From Aliarcobacter cibarius (GTDB lineage Bacteria; Campylobacterota; Campylobacteria; Campylobacterales; Arcobacteraceae): a stretch of 64,000 nucleotides of DNA. Below the pieces are notes generated by a model. It saw only the letters and a program-made list of their open reading frames with translations. It was not told the DNA's origin and searched no databases. The position numbers and the translations under genes are program-made. Shown here piece by piece: positions 35,897 through 44,204 of this stretch; positions within the stretch are counted from its first letter, which is position 1, and each line of letters opens with the position of its first letter. The stretch covers positions 1,562,587 through 1,626,586 of the forward strand of contig NZ_CP054051.1 of NCBI RefSeq assembly GCF_013372265.1, in the 5' to 3' direction.

Positions 35897-36654
35897 CTTA
35901 TTTCATTTATATCTTTTAATACATACTCTTTATTGTTATTTATACAAAAATCTGTAAATATTTGGAAATATTTATCTATTTCTTCTTTATTGTATCCATT
36001 TAAAGATATTACGACTTTTCTATCATTTCCAATAATTTTTGGTAATGATGAAAAGTTAATATTCTCAGGTAACTTTTTCATACTATCAATTAAATCATTT
36101 TCACTACAATTTATAGTTATTGTTTTTGTATATTTTTGTTCTTTAGATTTTGGATATAACTTATCTAATGCTTCAATAACCATACTTTGACTCATAGATG
36201 GAAATCCTGGAGTAAAAAAATATCTATCTTCTAAATAAAACCCTGATACATCATTTATTACATTTTTTAGAAGTTTCGCGTTTATTGGTAAATAAGCCAT
36301 ATTTATTCTGTGAGGATAAGCATCTTCTTTAAATCTATTTATAATTTTTTGTTTTGCTTCTTCATGAAATTCTAAATTACCATTTGTAAAAGCTTTTGCA
36401 GCTACTTCTCTTGTAAAATCATCTGGCGTAGCACCTATACCACCAAAACAAAACATAACAGAATTCTTATCTGATTTTATTAAATTAAAAATATTTAACA
36501 TAAGTTCTGGATCATCTTCAATCACAAATGAAGCTTTATGTTCCCAACCACGTTCTAAAAGTTGTTGATTTAAAAATGAGAAATGTGCATCTTTTCGACG
36601 ACCATTCAAAAGTTCAGTTCCGATTATTACACTATAAAAATTTATTTTATTCAT
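35893..36654 (-). CDS. CinA N-terminal / molybdopterin-binding domain protein
   Basis: A 253-residue protein with the MoCF-biosynthesis fold as in the N-terminal half of CinA: IIGTELLNGRRKD (11-23) and the FGGIGATPDDFTREV loop (70-84). The C-terminal nicotinamide-mononucleotide deamidase domain of full-length CinA is absent, so competence-type naming is misleading. The role of stand-alone domains is unclear; ADP-ribose pyrophosphatase-type activity has been attributed to CinA-family N-domains. Nineteen bases downstream of the short adenylate kinase gene. Confidence 0.8.
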   Translation of the reverse strand: MNKINFYSVIIGTELLNGRRKDAHFSFLNQQLLERGWEHKASFVIEDDPELMLNIFNLIKSDKNSVMFCFGGIGATPDDFTREVAAKAFTNGNLEFHEEAKQKIINRFKEDAYPHRINMAYLPINAKLLKNVINDVSGFYLEDRYFFTPGFPSMSQSMVIEALDKLYPKSKEQKYTKTITINCSENDLIDSMKKLPENINFSSLPKIIGNDRKVVISLNGYNKEEIDKYFQIFTDFCINNNKEYVLKDINEIS

Positions 36655-36672
36655 ACTGAAAAAACTCTTTAA

Positions 36673-37242
36673 TTAAATTCTTGATTGAATATATTCATCC
36701 ATTTCATTCACAATTTCTTCTATCATTCTTTCACCATTAATTTTCTTAAGAAGATTTTTTGATTCATAAAATCTTTGAATATCAGCTAATGGCTCAATAT
36801 AAACTTTCATTCTATTATTAAACACTTCAACCTTATCATCAGCCCCTCTTGAACGCCCTATAACTCTATTTTTTGCAACTTCTTCACTTACAACAACTTC
36901 TATACAATTTACCAATTCAACTTCATTTTCTTTTTCTAAATATTTATCAAGCTCTTCCATTTGTTCAATACTTCGTGGATAACCATCTATAACTATAACA
37001 TCTGTTGGAGCATTTTTTATAGCAGTAAGAATTGTTTCAATTGCAATAGCAATAGGAACTATATTTCCAGCTTTAATATATTTATCAATTATCTGTCCTC
37101 TTTGACTTCCACTAGCAACTTCAGCTCTAAACATATCCCCAGTAGAATAGTGAGTAATATTTTCATGTTTTTTTGCTATAAGCTCAGCATCTGTAGTTTT
37201 TCCACTACCAGGAGCTCCGATAATTAAAAATAGTTTTTTCAT
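36673..37242 (-). CDS. adk: Adenylate kinase, short epsilonproteobacterial type
   Basis: A 189-residue P-loop kinase (GAPGSGKTT at 9-17) with DGYPRS and the short lid segment GRSRGADD in place of the zinc-binding LID. The sequence closely resembles C. jejuni Adk as I know it. The start is the ATG at 37242, preceded by GAAGGAA at good spacing; an upstream TTG at 37275 would add eleven poorly supported residues. The inverted end of the IS110-type element lies only about 50 bases upstream, so its native promoter may have been displaced. A second, zinc-type adk lies on the other side of the element. Confidence 0.88.
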   Translation of the reverse strand: MKKLFLIIGAPGSGKTTDAELIAKKHENITHYSTGDMFRAEVASGSQRGQIIDKYIKAGNIVPIAIAIETILTAIKNAPTDVIVIDGYPRSIEQMEELDKYLEKENEVELVNCIEVVVSEEVAKNRVIGRSRGADDKVEVFNNRMKVYIEPLADIQRFYESKNLLKKINGERMIEEIVNEMDEYIQSRI

Positions 37243-37293
37243 GTATTTCCTTCGTATAATACATTTATCAATCAAAGTTTAAAATATTGATTG

Positions 37294-37322
37294 AAGTTCT
37301 ATGAAACTCATAGCTCTCACAA
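37294..37322 (+). repeat. Left imperfect inverted repeat of the IS110-type element
   Basis: Pairs with 38728-38757 on the opposite strand. It begins AAGTTCTATGAAA and ends TCTCACAA. Inverted (sub)terminal repeats are a trait more usual for the IS1111 branch than for classical IS110. Confidence 0.8.
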
Positions 37323-37468
37323 AGGCTAATAATAAACAAGTTTTTTTCCTTTTAGGATTTAAATACCTACATATAAAACGTCTTGTGTTAGCTTTATTAA
37401 ATCATCTATAGGATGCTCGGGAGAAAAATATTTTCTACCTGTTATAACACGAAGCTATGAGATTTTAA
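37321..37468 (+). ncRNA. Candidate bridge RNA in the 5' non-coding end of the IS110-type element
   Basis: Two successive stem-loops can be drawn. The first has AAAGGCTAA (37321-37329) with TTAGCTTT, plus CAAG with CTTG, closing a roughly 40-base loop that holds a small TAGG/CCTA stem. The second has TTAAATCATCTATAG (37397-37411) with CTATGAGATTTTAA (37455-37468), thirteen base pairs with bulges, closing a loop with an internal AGAAAA/TTTTCT hairpin. Two large internal loops, just upstream of the recombinase, is the known plan of IS110 bridge RNAs (target- and donor-binding loops). Guide matches to the flanks were not found by eye. Confidence 0.5.
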
Positions 37469-37492
37469 ACTATCACATTATGGAGGATTATT

Positions 37493-38710
37493 ATGTATTA
37501 TGTTGGAGTTGATATTGCTAAAGACAAACACTATGTTTGTATTTTAGATGATGCAAAAGAGTTAGCTTGCAAACCTTTTTGGATTTATAGTGATATATTA
37601 GGATTAAGAGAACTACTCAAACGATTAGCTGAACTATCATTAGATATGAATGACTTTATTATTGGTATAGAATCAACTGGAGCATTTAGTGAAAATTTCT
37701 ATAGTTATATTACTGATGCAGATTATAAAGTAATACTTTTAAATTCTTATCAAACTTCTAAGTATAGAGATTTCTCTACTCTTAAAAAGATTAAAAATGA
37801 TTCAATAGATGCTTATGTTATTGCTGAATTACTTGCTAGTGGTAAATACAAAGCTAGTTATATTAGCAATGAAGATTATCACAATTTAAAAGTTTTAAAT
37901 CGATTAAAAAAATCATTAGATGATAAAATAAAAACTATTAAAAGAGAGATAACAACTGTTGTTGCTACTGTTAATCCAGAGATTGAAAAAGTATTTCCAA
38001 ATATCTTTACCAAAACTGCAATAGCGATCATTAAATCTTACCCAACCGCAATGGATATTTCAAAAGCTACGCCAGAAAAGCTAACTAAGATTTTTCGACA
38101 TATCAAAGGTAATAGCTTTAATCTTGAAAAAGCAAAATATCTTATAGAACTTGCTAAATCTTCTATTTATACAGGTCGTGCAAATGAATCTAGAGCTTTA
38201 ATGATCAAGACTAATATTAAGATATTAGAGCTTTATATTCAAGAAAGAGATGAAGTTGAAGAACAAATTCAAATTCTTATAGACAATCAACTTGATGATG
38301 ATTCAAGTAATATTGAAAATCTTAAATCAATTCCTGGAGTATCTAATAAAACTGTTACAGCAATATTAGGAGAATGTGGAGACCTTAGAAGATTTGAATC
38401 AGCTAAAGCTTTCATAGGTTTTTTAGGTCTATATCCAACTTTATATCAATCAGGTAAATCTTTATCAACTGGAACTTTAGCTAAAAGAGGAATACCCATA
38501 GCTAAACATGCTCTTTATATGGCAGCAGTATCAGCTGTTAGACATAATAACGAACTTCATAAACTTTTTAGAGACAAAGTATCATCTGGTAAATCCAAAA
38601 AAGAAGCATTGATAATTATTGCTAAAAAATTAGCATCTATTATCTATTCTCTTTTTAAATATAACCAAGCATATAATCCATATAGAGTACTAATCCAACA
38701 TAAAAAGTAA
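37493..38710 (+). CDS. IS110-family transposase (DEDD recombinase)
   Basis: A 405-residue recombinase. The N-terminal RuvC-like DEDD tetrad fits Asp7 (VGVDIAKD), Glu60 (GIESTGAF), Asp103 and Asp106 (KNDSIDAYVIA). A coiled-coil middle (about 190-265) leads to the Transposase_20 domain with the helix-hairpin-helix SIPGVSNKTVTAILGE and the catalytic-serine region YQSGKS (Ser near 320). The frame is intact, so the element may be active. GGAGG precedes the ATG. IS110 recombinases integrate through an RNA-guided mechanism using a bridge RNA from the element. Confidence 0.95.
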   Translation: MYYVGVDIAKDKHYVCILDDAKELACKPFWIYSDILGLRELLKRLAELSLDMNDFIIGIESTGAFSENFYSYITDADYKVILLNSYQTSKYRDFSTLKKIKNDSIDAYVIAELLASGKYKASYISNEDYHNLKVLNRLKKSLDDKIKTIKREITTVVATVNPEIEKVFPNIFTKTAIAIIKSYPTAMDISKATPEKLTKIFRHIKGNSFNLEKAKYLIELAKSSIYTGRANESRALMIKTNIKILELYIQERDEVEEQIQILIDNQLDDDSSNIENLKSIPGVSNKTVTAILGECGDLRRFESAKAFIGFLGLYPTLYQSGKSLSTGTLAKRGIPIAKHALYMAAVSAVRHNNELHKLFRDKVSSGKSKKEALIIIAKKLASIIYSLFKYNQAYNPYRVLIQHKK

Positions 38711-38727
38711 ACTTGTTAGTTTAACAC

Positions 38728-38757
38728 TTGTGAGAACAATGAGTTTTCATAGAACTT
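38728..38757 (-). repeat. Right imperfect inverted repeat of the IS110-type element
   Basis: Complementary to 37294-37322 except for one inserted base and two substitutions. It lies 17 bases after the transposase stop codon, so the element has a long 5' and a very short 3' non-coding end, as in the IS110 branch proper. Confidence 0.8.
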
Positions 38758-38784
38758 TGACCAAAATGTATTATTATTTTTAAA

Positions 38785-38893
38785 TTTGATCATTTGAACA
38801 TTTCAAAAAATGCTCAAAAAATCAAACCATAAAGCACGCCTTAAAAAATAGCCTAGTCGTTTAAGCTATTCTTTATAGGATGGTTTTATTTTT
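38785..38893 (+). ncRNA. Hairpin-rich candidate RNA between the IS and the zinc-type adk
   Basis: First hairpin: TTTGAT (38785-38790) with ATCAAA (38821-38826), enclosing TGAACATTT (38795-38803) with AAATGCTCA (38808-38816). Second: AAACCAT (38824-38830) with ATGGTTT (38880-38886), then AAAG/CTTT and AATAGC (38847-38852) with GCTATT (38865-38870). It runs into TTTTATTTTT (38884-38893). The outer arms overlap at 38824-38826, so the two folds compete. No open reading frame. It could be a small RNA with its own terminator, an attenuator in the adk leader, or IS-related debris. Confidence 0.4.
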
Positions 38894-39004
38894 CGAGGAT
38901 TTATTGTATCAAAAATCATTTAAATTCTTTATCTACTTTAATTATCTTATCTACTATTAAATGCTTTTTATATACAATACACCAAAAAAGTGTAAGGACA
39001 GAAT
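38894..39004 (+). promoter_or_regulatory. AT-rich promoter and leader of the zinc-type adk
   Basis: This stretch carries no gene. It has T-rich periodic runs and a TATACAAT-like -10 about 30-40 bases before the ATG, then AAGGACAG as ribosome-binding site. No -35 consensus is seen. Confidence 0.35.
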
Positions 39005-39646
39005 ATGAATTTAATGCTATTTGGAGCACCAGGTGCAGGTAAGGGAACACAAGCTAAGTTCTTAATTGAGAAGTATAATATCCCTCAAATATCAACTGGA
39101 GATATATTAAGAGCAGCAATTGCTGACAAAACTGACATGGGTATGGAAGCAAAAAAATTTATGGATGAAGGAAAACTTGTTCCAGATTCTACTATTATTG
39201 GTATTATTAAAGATAGATTAGCGGAATCAGATTGTAAAAATGGTTTCATTTTAGATGGTTTTCCAAGAACATTAGCTCAAGCAGAAGCTTTAAATGAATT
39301 AATGGAAAGTATGAAAATATCTTTAGATAAAGTTATATCTTTAAACGTTCCAGATGAATTAATTGTGGGAAGAATTACAGGAAGAAGAGTTTGTTCAAAA
39401 TGTGGAGCATCTTTCCATGTAGAATTTAATCCTTCAAAAGAAGAAAATATTTGTGACTACTGCGGTAGCGAATTAATCATTAGAAAAGATGACAATGCTG
39501 AAACTGTAAAAAGTAGACTTGAGGCATACCACTCACAAACTGCACCATTAATTGATTTTTATACAAAAATGGGCTTATTTATCGAACTTGATGGTACAAA
39601 AGATGTATCTGATGTAACAAAAGATATGATAAACGCACTTTCTTAA
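39005..39646 (+). CDS. adk: Adenylate kinase, zinc-LID type
   Basis: A 213-residue adenylate kinase (ATP + AMP to 2 ADP). P-loop GAPGAGKGT at 7-15, STGDILR, DGFPRT at 84-89, and a LID with four cysteines (130, 133, 150, 153), the structural zinc site seen in Gram-positive and many other Adks. It is clearly distinct from the short adenylate kinase at 36673-37242 in the same window. Both look intact. Convergent with the metal-binding-protein gene over a perfect terminator. Confidence 0.93.
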   Translation: MNLMLFGAPGAGKGTQAKFLIEKYNIPQISTGDILRAAIADKTDMGMEAKKFMDEGKLVPDSTIIGIIKDRLAESDCKNGFILDGFPRTLAQAEALNELMESMKISLDKVISLNVPDELIVGRITGRRVCSKCGASFHVEFNPSKEENICDYCGSELIIRKDDNAETVKSRLEAYHSQTAPLIDFYTKMGLFIELDGTKDVSDVTKDMINALS

Positions 39647-39656
39647 AAAACTTATA

Positions 39657-39684
39657 AGAGCTAGTGAAAATTTACTAGCTCTTT
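39657..39684. terminator. Bidirectional terminator between adk and the ZnuA-like gene
   Basis: AGAGCTAGT (39657-39665) pairs with ACTAGCTCT (39674-39682) around an eight-base loop and is followed by T residues; the A/T extension on both sides lengthens the stem. Confidence 0.8.
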
Positions 39685-40465
39685 ATCTTGTTATACTGTT
39701 AGCAAGGTTAATTAAATTAGTTTCCCAATCTTCATTAAAGATATCATTCTCAATAGGTTTCGCTTTTAAACTTTTAGCTAAAGTATTTGCCAACTTTTCA
39801 TCTTTTGAATAACAATACAAAAGTTTATTTATATCTTTATCTTCATAAGTTTTACTTAAATCTTTTAATTCGTTTGTACTAAAAGCTTTTTTATCTTTCT
39901 TAATAACTTCTAACCTAAATCTATTTGCAAAATAATCCCAATAATTTTCAATTGCATAAAAACTATTAACCTTGCTTTTGTTTAAATTTTGTAAAATTGT
40001 TAGAAAAGTTTTATCAATTTCATTTAAAAGTTCTTGATAATTTTTTTTATAGAAATCTTTATTTCTTTTATCAACTTCAATTAATGATTCAAAAATATTT
40101 TTAGCTATATCTCTTGTGGCGAAAGGATCTGTCCAAATATAAGGATTTGAATCTATTTTTTGAATATTTTTAGATAAATCAATAATAGATATAGCACTAT
40201 TTTTGTCTTTTAGAATTTTTGCATAATCTCTTTCAATATTCAAACCAAAATGAAAAAATAATTTTGAACTTGAAAGTTTATTCAATGCAGATTTAGGAAT
40301 CTCTATATAATTATCAGAGTATCGGTGAGTTATTTCATATACTTCTACCTCATTTTTCCCAATTTTTTTAACAAATTGAGTCTCCAGAGGGAAGTATGTA
40401 GTTACTTGAATTTTAGCAAATAAAAAAATAGGAAAAGCTAATATTAATAATAATTTCTTAACCAT
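39683..40465 (-). CDS. ZnuA-like periplasmic metal-binding protein with altered ligands
   Basis: A 260-residue protein with a signal peptide (about 1-17), matching cluster A-I (zinc/manganese) solute-binding proteins by layout: VTTYFPLETQFVKKIG start, LFFHFGLNIE, and NPYIWTDP in place of the usual NPHIWLDP. The expected second His is Tyr109; His47 and His72 may remain as ligands. The usual His-rich loop is missing. No permease or ATPase gene is adjacent. It may bind another metal, or act as an accessory protein. Sits just downstream of aspS. Confidence 0.65.
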   Translation of the reverse strand: MVKKLLLILAFPIFLFAKIQVTTYFPLETQFVKKIGKNEVEVYEITHRYSDNYIEIPKSALNKLSSSKLFFHFGLNIERDYAKILKDKNSAISIIDLSKNIQKIDSNPYIWTDPFATRDIAKNIFESLIEVDKRNKDFYKKNYQELLNEIDKTFLTILQNLNKSKVNSFYAIENYWDYFANRFRLEVIKKDKKAFSTNELKDLSKTYEDKDINKLLYCYSKDEKLANTLAKSLKAKPIENDIFNEDWETNLINLANSITR

Positions 40466-40491
40466 ATTCTTTTAATTCTTATCTATTTTTA

Positions 40492-42243
40492 TTAGATTTC
40501 TGCTTGTTTTCTTACTCTAATATGTAACTCTTTTAATTGAGCTTCATCTACACTTGAAGGTGCTTGAGTTAATAAACATTGTGCTTTTTGAGTTTTTGGG
40601 AATGCTATAACATCTCTTATAGAATCTGTTCCAGCTAAAAGCATTATCATTCTATCAAGACCCAATGCAAATCCACCATGACTTGGTGCTCCATATTGTA
40701 ATGCATCAAGTAAGAATCCAAACTTCTCTTTTGCTTCTTCTTGGCCAATTCCCATAAGTTCAAATACTTTACTTTGAATCTCTTCTTTATGAATTCTTAT
40801 ACTTCCTCCACCAAGCTCAGTACCATTTAAAACAATATCATAAGCAATTGATTCAATTTCTTCTAAATCTTCTTTATTTAAGTCTTTTGGCATTGTAAAT
40901 GGATGGTGTAAAGCTTTCGTTCTTCCATCTTCAACTTCAAACATAGGGAAATCTACAACCCATAAAAATTCATATTTATCAACTGGAACAATATTCATTT
41001 CATTAGCTAAGAATAATCTAAATCTTCCCATATAATCCCAAACTGTTTTTTTATCTCCTGCTCCGAAGAATACAACATCACCAACTTCAAGTTCAGTAAC
41101 TTTTACAATCTCTTCTAAATTAGCTTCTGAAAAAAATTTAGTTAATGGACCTTTTAATCCATCTTCTTTCATTTGGAAATATCCAAGACCTTTTGCACCA
41201 AATTTTCTTACATAATCTTCAAAACTTTTCATTTGTCTTTTAGAAAAAATATTATCTCCATTTGGACATCTTAAAGCTTTAATTCTATTATTTTTTTTAT
41301 CTTTTGCAATATCAGTAAAAATTTCATTTGTTGATTTTTCAAAAATATCAATAACATCAATCAATGGCATACCAAATCTTAAATCTGGTTTATCACTACC
41401 ATAATTTTCCATAGCCTCAGAATATTTCATTCTTCTAAAAGATGACGGTATATTTTTACCACATTTTGTAAATATATCATAGATTAATTTTTCAGCAACA
41501 CCTATAACATCTTCTTGAGTACAAAAACTCATCTCAACATCTATTTGAGTAAATTCTGGTTGTCTATCCGCTCTTAAATCTTCATCTCTAAAACATTTTG
41601 CAATTTGGAAATATCTATCAAATCCAGCAACCATTAAAAGTTGTTTAAATAATTGTGGAGATTGAGGTAATGCATAAAATTCTCCAGGATGAACTCTTGA
41701 AGGAACTAAATAATCTCTTGCTCCTTCTGGAGTTGATTTTGTAAGAATTGGTGTCTCAACATCTAAGAAACCAAGTTCATCAAGAGTATTTCTAGCTTGA
41801 ATAGTAGCTTTACTTCTAAGTTGGAAAATATCAAAAGATTTTTTACTTCTTAACTCTAAAAATCTATTTCTTAGTTTAATTTCATCATTTACCTTTTCAT
41901 CATTTATATCAAAAGGCATAGCTTTACTTTTGTTTTCAATAACAAGATTCTCTAAAATAATCTCGATTTTTCCAGTCTCTAAATTTGGATTTTCTAATCC
42001 TTCTCCTCTAGCTCTTACTGTTCCTGTAGCTATTAAAACATACTCATCTCTAACTGTTTCAGCTACACTTAAAGCATCTTTACAATCTTGTGGATCAGCA
42101 ACAAGTTGTACTAAACCACTTTTATCTCTTAGATCTATAAAAATAATCCCACCGTGGTCTCTTCTACTATTAACCCATCCAGCTACTGTTACTTTTTGTC
42201 CTATTAAATTTTCTCTTACACTACTACAATAATGTGTTCTCAA
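40492..42243 (-). CDS. aspS: Aspartate-tRNA ligase (likely non-discriminating)
   Basis: A 583-residue class II synthetase of the bacterial type. It has the N-terminal anticodon-binding OB-fold ([21 protein letters not shown]), motif 2 ([18 protein letters not shown]), an inserted GAD domain (about 290-410), and motif 3 near the C-terminus ([16 protein letters not shown]). Campylobacterota generally use a non-discriminating form that also charges tRNA(Asn) before amidation by GatCAB; that is family knowledge, not read from the sequence. Confidence 0.96.
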   Translation of the reverse strand: MRTHYCSSVRENLIGQKVTVAGWVNSRRDHGGIIFIDLRDKSGLVQLVADPQDCKDALSVAETVRDEYVLIATGTVRARGEGLENPNLETGKIEIILENLVIENKSKAMPFDINDEKVNDEIKLRNRFLELRSKKSFDIFQLRSKATIQARNTLDELGFLDVETPILTKSTPEGARDYLVPSRVHPGEFYALPQSPQLFKQLLMVAGFDRYFQIAKCFRDEDLRADRQPEFTQIDVEMSFCTQEDVIGVAEKLIYDIFTKCGKNIPSSFRRMKYSEAMENYGSDKPDLRFGMPLIDVIDIFEKSTNEIFTDIAKDKKNNRIKALRCPNGDNIFSKRQMKSFEDYVRKFGAKGLGYFQMKEDGLKGPLTKFFSEANLEEIVKVTELEVGDVVFFGAGDKKTVWDYMGRFRLFLANEMNIVPVDKYEFLWVVDFPMFEVEDGRTKALHHPFTMPKDLNKEDLEEIESIAYDIVLNGTELGGGSIRIHKEEIQSKVFELMGIGQEEAKEKFGFLLDALQYGAPSHGGFALGLDRMIMLLAGTDSIRDVIAFPKTQKAQCLLTQAPSSVDEAQLKELHIRVRKQAEI

Positions 42244-42285
42244 AATTAATCCTTTTTCTAAATAATTCGCGATTTTATCTAAACT

Positions 42286-43455
42286 CTACTTAATTTCTAC
42301 AAATCCAAAACTTGTACTTTTGTAAAGTCTTGGCATATAAATAGCTTCATTATTCTCTATTTTTGTAGGGATTAAATTGCTATTTCCATCTACTAAATAA
42401 TTAACTCCTACTAAAGTTGAATAGTCAACCCAAGAGAAATTCAAATCAGCACCCATAGAATTAATTTCATCTTTTAATTTTTTATCAACTTCACCTATTG
42501 AATTAGCAACAATCAATTTTTTTCTATCTTCATCTTGCGTTAAAGTTAATAAATTTAAATCATAAATAGCTTGTGTCCCAAAAATAAATGCTGGAGAAAC
42601 ATCACTAGCTCTTAATTGAGACAATACTAAAGCACTTTTTACAATATCTAAATTTAAATACAAACTTGAAGCATTAAGACCTCCAACTACTCCTTTGAAG
42701 TTCTTTTCACTATTCTTAATTTCTCTTTCTATACCACTAGAAACTACATTGTTGTAAGCTTTTTTTATGTTTCTACTTAAATATGTATCTTGATAAAATA
42801 ATATATTATTTCCATTTGAATAATAACTTAATTTTTTAAGTTGTTCTTCGTATGAGATTGAACCAAAAATTAAATTATCATTATTTTCTAAACTATCTTT
42901 TTTTTCTATTAATGGAAGATAAACTTTAAAATCTGAATTTACAACTTTTGATAAACTATTTATAGCATTTGGTGAAAAAAGAGCAATTACTTTATTAATA
43001 TTTTTATCTCTGATATTAGAAAAAGCATTTTGTATGGTATCAAAATTTTCATTACTTGTTTCAATAACCGTTAGGTTATATTCTAAGTTTTTAAAAGCAA
43101 GATATCCAGCAACAGTATTAATAGAACTCTTTGCATATTTAGAAAGAGATGCTGGATAAACAAAAGCTAAATTAACATTAGCTTTTGTTGTATCAATATT
43201 ACTGAATTTCTCATTTGGTTCAAGAACTTCATTACTACTTCCATTATTGTTAATAATTTGTTCTTTTATATCTGTTTCCATAATCTCAACAGGAGTAAAT
43301 TCTTCTACTACTGTAACCTTATCTTCTTCCATTTTTGGAGTAGATTGTTTAACAACTGGAGCTTTTTGTCCTGGCATTTTTAATTGAACAACTTGCTTTT
43401 GGTTACAACCTAAAAAAGCAAAAACTACAAAAAGTAAAACTAATATCTGTCTCAA
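42286..43455 (-). CDS. Lipoprotein with periplasmic-binding-protein-like fold
   Basis: A 389-residue protein with a lipobox FLGC (Cys17). A Pro/Lys/Glu-rich linker (about 20-90) leads to an alpha/beta domain that starts NVNLAFVYPASLSKYAKSS and resembles type I periplasmic-binding-protein folds, as in LpoA/LppC-like penicillin-binding-protein activators. The match is in layout, not in a diagnostic motif, so function is unassigned. Its start overlaps the uracil-DNA-glycosylase-like gene stop by four bases. Confidence 0.65.
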   Translation of the reverse strand: MRQILVLLFVVFAFLGCNQKQVVQLKMPGQKAPVVKQSTPKMEEDKVTVVEEFTPVEIMETDIKEQIINNNGSSNEVLEPNEKFSNIDTTKANVNLAFVYPASLSKYAKSSINTVAGYLAFKNLEYNLTVIETSNENFDTIQNAFSNIRDKNINKVIALFSPNAINSLSKVVNSDFKVYLPLIEKKDSLENNDNLIFGSISYEEQLKKLSYYSNGNNILFYQDTYLSRNIKKAYNNVVSSGIEREIKNSEKNFKGVVGGLNASSLYLNLDIVKSALVLSQLRASDVSPAFIFGTQAIYDLNLLTLTQDEDRKKLIVANSIGEVDKKLKDEINSMGADLNFSWVDYSTLVGVNYLVDGNSNLIPTKIENNEAIYMPRLYKSTSFGFVEIK

Positions 43456-44117
43456 TTTAACTCCTCTAAAAACTGTTTTATATTTAACATATCAAAGTAA
43501 GTCTCTTTTTTATATGAAGGATTTCTTAATAAGAAAGTTGGTGAATAAATAGGTATTAATGAAATATCATTAAACTTTAATATCTTTCCTCTATTTTTAG
43601 CAAACTCACCATTTTTCAACAAAAATGAATAAGCTTTTTCGCCTAAAACTACTATTATCTTAGGGCTAATTAATTCTATTTGCTTTAATAAATAGTCATT
43701 ACAAGATTCAAAATTTAAATTTGTTGCACCATTTAAAGATTTACACTTCACCAATGATGTAATATAAACATCCTCTTTTTTCATATTTAAAACATTCTCT
43801 ATCATTTTAGATAAAATTTCACCACTGTTGCCAACGTAAAAAGAATTTAATTCATCTTCACTAGAAGTTGGTTCATCTTGAATAAACATAATTTTACTCT
43901 TTGGATTTCCAAAACCAAAAAGTACATTCTTTCTACTTTTTGATAATTCACATAAGTAACAATTAGTACATACTTCATTTAGTTCAGCAAAATTATTTGG
44001 TAAATTCTGATTTCTAACGTCAAAACTACCTATATCAAACTCATCGTGATACTTATATCCAAATGATTTAAGATTGTGTAAATATTTTAAAATTTGATTC
44101 TTAACTTTAATTGTCAT
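43452..44117 (-). CDS. Uracil-DNA glycosylase family 4-like Fe-S protein
   Basis: A 221-residue protein with the four iron-sulfur cysteines of family 4 glycosylases: Cys53, 56, 125 and 139; the 69-residue spacing between the second and third equals that of thermophile family 4 enzymes. The motif 1 GEAPG is replaced by QDEPTSSED, and the motif near the end is YSPTFLLRNPSYK rather than HPSYLLR. Base excision of uracil is the family activity; these substitutions may alter the substrate. Whether it is active is unclear. Confidence 0.7.
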   Translation of the reverse strand: MTIKVKNQILKYLHNLKSFGYKYHDEFDIGSFDVRNQNLPNNFAELNEVCTNCYLCELSKSRKNVLFGFGNPKSKIMFIQDEPTSSEDELNSFYVGNSGEILSKMIENVLNMKKEDVYITSLVKCKSLNGATNLNFESCNDYLLKQIELISPKIIVVLGEKAYSFLLKNGEFAKNRGKILKFNDISLIPIYSPTFLLRNPSYKKETYFDMLNIKQFLEELN

Positions 44118-44171
44118 AAGAGATTTTACAAAAAATATACTTTAGTATTATTGATTTAAAAAAAGATTATT

Positions 44172-44193
44172 AAATAAGGAAAAATCCTTATTT
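44172..44193 (-). terminator. Terminator after infA
   Basis: AAATAAGGA (44172-44180) pairs perfectly with TCCTTATTT (44185-44193). On the minus strand the stem is followed within a few bases by a run of T, closing the ribosomal-protein transcript after infA. Confidence 0.7.
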
Positions 44194-44204
44194 AAAATAG
44201 ATAC

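Larger units (their letters stand above)
37294..38757 (+). mobile_element. IS110-family insertion sequence
   Basis: The element contains one DEDD transposase gene, a ~170-base foldable 5' non-coding end and a short 3' end. Its limits are set by imperfect inverted repeats: 37294-37322 (starting AAGTTCTATGAAACTCAT) and 38728-38757 (complement starting AAGTTCTATGAAAACTCAT), about 27 of 29 positions alike with one gap. Similarity continues outward (ATAATACATTT at 37256-37266, its complement at 38764-38774), so true ends may differ by a few tens of bases. No target duplication is evident, as is normal for IS110. Confidence 0.85.

Noticed and set aside
37250-37262. TGTATTAT as the promoter of the short adk
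   Set aside because: Transcription would start within the ribosome-binding site, leaving no leader.
37243-37275. Eleven-residue N-terminal extension of the short adenylate kinase from a TTG at 37275
   Set aside because: The ATG at 37242 has a good GAAGGAA site and starts directly before the P-loop strand as in relatives.
37407-38882. TATAGGATG shared by the IS 5' end (37407-37415) and the adk upstream region (38874-38882) as evidence of a second IS remnant
   Set aside because: Nine bases is too short in AT-rich DNA, and the surrounding sequences do not align convincingly.
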